DNA of 64,000 nt from VFKI01 sp033762075 (GTDB lineage Bacteria > Pseudomonadota > Gammaproteobacteria > DSM-16500): assembly GCA_033762075.1 (NCBI GenBank), contig JANRLY010000023.1:17416-81415 (forward strand), read 5' to 3'. Made by a program: the position numbers and the translations under genes. Under the pieces are notes generated by a model. The model ran no database searches and was not told the origin of the DNA. It saw only the letters and a list, made by a program, of their open reading frames with translations. This document shows positions 62,462-64,000 of this stretch, one piece after another (positions within the stretch are counted from its first letter, which is position 1; each line of letters opens with the position of its first letter).

Positions 62462-63367
62462 ATGTTAGCGAGAGTTGTACCATTGCCAGGGTCTACCGCA
62501 AGAATTCTTGCAAGCCAAAATACTGGAATTAATTTTCTTTCACCCATAAGAAAACTATCTAAATATGGATTTAGCAGAAACTTGTCAAGTGAATCCCAGC
62601 AGTGGCGTCAAACAGAGCAAGAAGGTCAGAAATATTTAAATGTCCTGAAAGCCGGTAACTTTGAACAAGCTCGGGCCATGTTGAAAGAGGGGGTAGTAAA
62701 TATCAATGATCTTGAATATAAAAGAAGTTATATTTACGGCGTCGAGGATCACCTGGGATATTATCTGGACAAATTGAATTATCTCAAGACTGCTTTTTAT
62801 GACAAGCGACTAGATATTGCAAACTTTCTGCTGGAAGAAGGTGCAAATTTTTCAGATAGTATCATTGAAAGCGTGATATCTAACAGAAATTCAGATCCTG
62901 AATATGTGGTCGATGCCTTGAAGCTGATCGCCAAACACCAGGGGATGAGAACACTTTATAGTGGTAACAGAGAGTTGGGAGAAAATCTTTTGCATATCCT
63001 TGCAAAAGAACCTGAAAAACCTGTTAAAAAACTGGGTTTTTTTGAAATTGAAAAACCAGTATCAAATAGCCCTTCATTTACTGTAAAACAGATTGACGAG
63101 ATGCTGAATAATTTCACCCTCGATCGCTCTGTTCTGAATCAGAAAAATACCGCGGGCGAAACTCCACGGGATATTGCTGAAAAAACGGGGAATAGTTCAA
63201 TGCTCCAGTGGCTGAATCAAAATATGCAATTACATGGAAAAATGAAAAACGTGCGAAAACGTAATTGTTCAGCGATGCACCAGGCCGTAGAGAGCAGAGA
63301 AGTTATAAGTGTCGAAACTGGGAATACTGACCAGGTATCGATGAAGCACAGATGGCCATATGCATAA
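62462..63367 (+). CDS. Ankyrin-repeat-like protein with presequence-like N-terminus
   Basis: 301 aa from the ATG at 62462, which has GAGGAG 7 nt upstream. Ankyrin-like pieces are LNYLKTAFYDKRLDIANFLL followed by EEGANF (about 106-131) and NTAGETPRDIAEKTGNSSML (about 233-252); the repeats are degenerate. The first ~48 residues (MLARVVPLPGSTARILASQN, then PIRKLSKYGFSRNLSSES) hold several Arg/Lys/Ser and no acidic residue until the end, like a mitochondrial presequence. The C-terminal part after residue 265 is poor in structure and may be read-through into unrelated sequence after a disruption. Effector role is inferred. Confidence 0.72.
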   Translation: MLARVVPLPGSTARILASQNTGINFLSPIRKLSKYGFSRNLSSESQQWRQTEQEGQKYLNVLKAGNFEQARAMLKEGVVNINDLEYKRSYIYGVEDHLGYYLDKLNYLKTAFYDKRLDIANFLLEEGANFSDSIIESVISNRNSDPEYVVDALKLIAKHQGMRTLYSGNRELGENLLHILAKEPEKPVKKLGFFEIEKPVSNSPSFTVKQIDEMLNNFTLDRSVLNQKNTAGETPRDIAEKTGNSSMLQWLNQNMQLHGKMKNVRKRNCSAMHQAVESREVISVETGNTDQVSMKHRWPYA

Positions 63368-63543
63368 AAAATTCATTGCAGTGTACGATACAGAAGTTTT
63401 CTGGCAAGAGCTCTCTGACCGGGTAGCAACGCGGGATGCTCTAACTGAAGTTATCTGAAAATTTCAGATGAATGGACCCCACGGAACGGTTTATGAGGCT
63501 AGGAGAGCTGGCAGATAGATATGATGCCGAGTTTGAGAGCCAT
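63360..63543 (+). pseudogene. Decayed gene fragment, function unknown
   Basis: Two short frames look like pieces of one former gene. Frame 1 (63360-63458) reads MHKKFIAVYDTEVFWQELSD then RVATRDALTEVI and stops. Frame 2, shifted, reads MDPTERFMRLGELADRYDAE then FESHEA and stops near 63552. Both have plausible protein composition and join if one frameshift and the stop are repaired. No ribosome site is seen. The region is less AT-rich than neighbours, suggesting foreign origin. Confidence 0.35.
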
Positions 63544-63546
63544 GAA

Positions 63547-63570
63547 GCCTGATAGTTGGTACTATCAGGC
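63547..63570 (+). terminator. Hairpin, possible terminator
   Basis: Perfect 9-bp stem GCCTGATAG (63547-63555) / CTATCAGGC (63562-63570) with a 6-nt loop. Only a short T-run (TTT) follows a few bases later, so termination would be moderate. Confidence 0.5.
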
Positions 63571-63631
63571 CTGGTTTGACCTGTAAGAAATCTGGAATGC
63601 GCGATCTGCTGTTCTATTGATTTTAAATGTA

Positions 63632-64000
63632 CTAAGAAAATGATTTAGCATTTTGATCGCCATCAATATCTATGATTTTGTAATGCAGGTGATCTCGTTG
63701 AAGTATTAATAGATTTTGCCATGCTTCTGTTGCAATTTCACGTCGTTGATCCTCTACTTGTTTGATTTCATCTGAGGATAGTTTTGTTAAATCCGCATTA
63801 AGAATTTCATAGCGCTTAATTATCTTTTCAAATTTTTGTTTTATGGTATTGTCTTTTAAAAATAAATTAACTGCCGACTCTTTTTTGGAAAAAAAACTTA
63901 ATAACCCAACATATAAAATATCAGAGTGAATTATCTTTGCAGAAAAATCATTGTACACTTGCAACCATTTTCTACGATTATTATCTTCTGCGCACACAAG
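63632..64000 (-). CDS. Hypothetical protein, 5' part beyond the window
   Basis: The visible C-terminal ~122 residues are helical and charged (e.g. QKFEKIIKRYEILNADLTKL, EDQRREIATEAWQNLLILQR), ending DGDQNAKSFS. The frame is open to the right edge; the GTG at 63997 is probably internal. No family recognised. Composition is like that of the other large helical proteins of this window. Confidence 0.65.
   Translation of the reverse strand, partial: LVCAEDNNRRKWLQVYNDFSAKIIHSDILYVGLLSFFSKKESAVNLFLKDNTIKQKFEKIIKRYEILNADLTKLSSDEIKQVEDQRREIATEAWQNLLILQRDHLHYKIIDIDGDQNAKSFS

Noticed and set aside
1..64000. tRNA, rRNA, riboswitches
   Set aside because: Intergenic stretches were read for cloverleaf and conserved leader features; none was convincing.

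Overview
The window is about 64 kb of AT-rich chromosome (by eye a little under 40 % G+C) from a gammaproteobacterium. Three things suggest an intracellular or host-associated member of the Legionellales (Legionella / Coxiella / Berkiella-like): core genes of Gram-negative type (lpxH, adk, pstSCAB, kdpFAB, phaB/phaR, serA); a run of large coiled-coil or repeat proteins with eukaryote-directed domains (U-box, CE-clan cysteine protease, ankyrin, Sel1, AMPylase/GlnD-like nucleotidyltransferase); and a protein combining the cytosolic parts of DotU and IcmF. The order is an inference; no rRNA or other marker is present to prove it.

Layout. 1-4343 (minus strand): a secreted FKBP-type prolyl isomerase, an unnamed 31-residue membrane peptide, kdpF, kdpA and the start of kdpB (cut by the left edge), with an 81-bp palindromic repeat between kdpF and kdpA. 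4539-24274: effector-like island with a 577-aa protein, a two-gene unit (endonuclease/exonuclease/phosphatase-fold protein plus nucleotidyltransferase-fold protein), a 1385-aa coiled-coil protein, a methyltransferase, and a 2982-aa protein that joins Sel1 repeats to a haemagglutinin-like beta-helix and a polymorphic-toxin-like C-terminus. 24363-36029: housekeeping and transport (MFS, phosphopantetheinyl transferase, phaB, lpxH, adk, phaR, pstSCAB), with a GIY-YIG nuclease gene embedded in palindromic repeats. 36166-39126: two unrecognised proteins. 39163-41129: divergent phosphoserine-phosphatase-like gene and serA. 41220-43936: DotU-IcmF fusion plus a coiled-coil partner. 44047-49965: alcohol dehydrogenase, then a second effector-like group (tail-anchored protein, 41-aa secreted peptide, phosphoribosyltransferase, CE-clan protease, a protein with a presequence-like N-terminus, membrane-anchored U-box protein). 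50012-62121: envelope and metabolic genes, including an NlpC/P60-like secreted protein and a serine hydrolase / NamZ pair for peptidoglycan turnover. 62462-64000: ankyrin-like protein, a decayed gene fragment and a gene running off the right edge.

The most notable points are (1) the DotU-IcmF fusion that lacks every membrane segment of both parents and is followed 14 nt later by a coiled-coil gene; (2) the 2982-aa Sel1/beta-helix/toxin-tail protein with no signal peptide; (3) a CE-clan ubiquitin/SUMO-protease-like gene close to a U-box E3-like gene; and (4) a GIY-YIG gene whose 3' end is part of a 56-bp repeat that also occurs without the gene. All functional calls come from motif recognition by eye; no database search was run.
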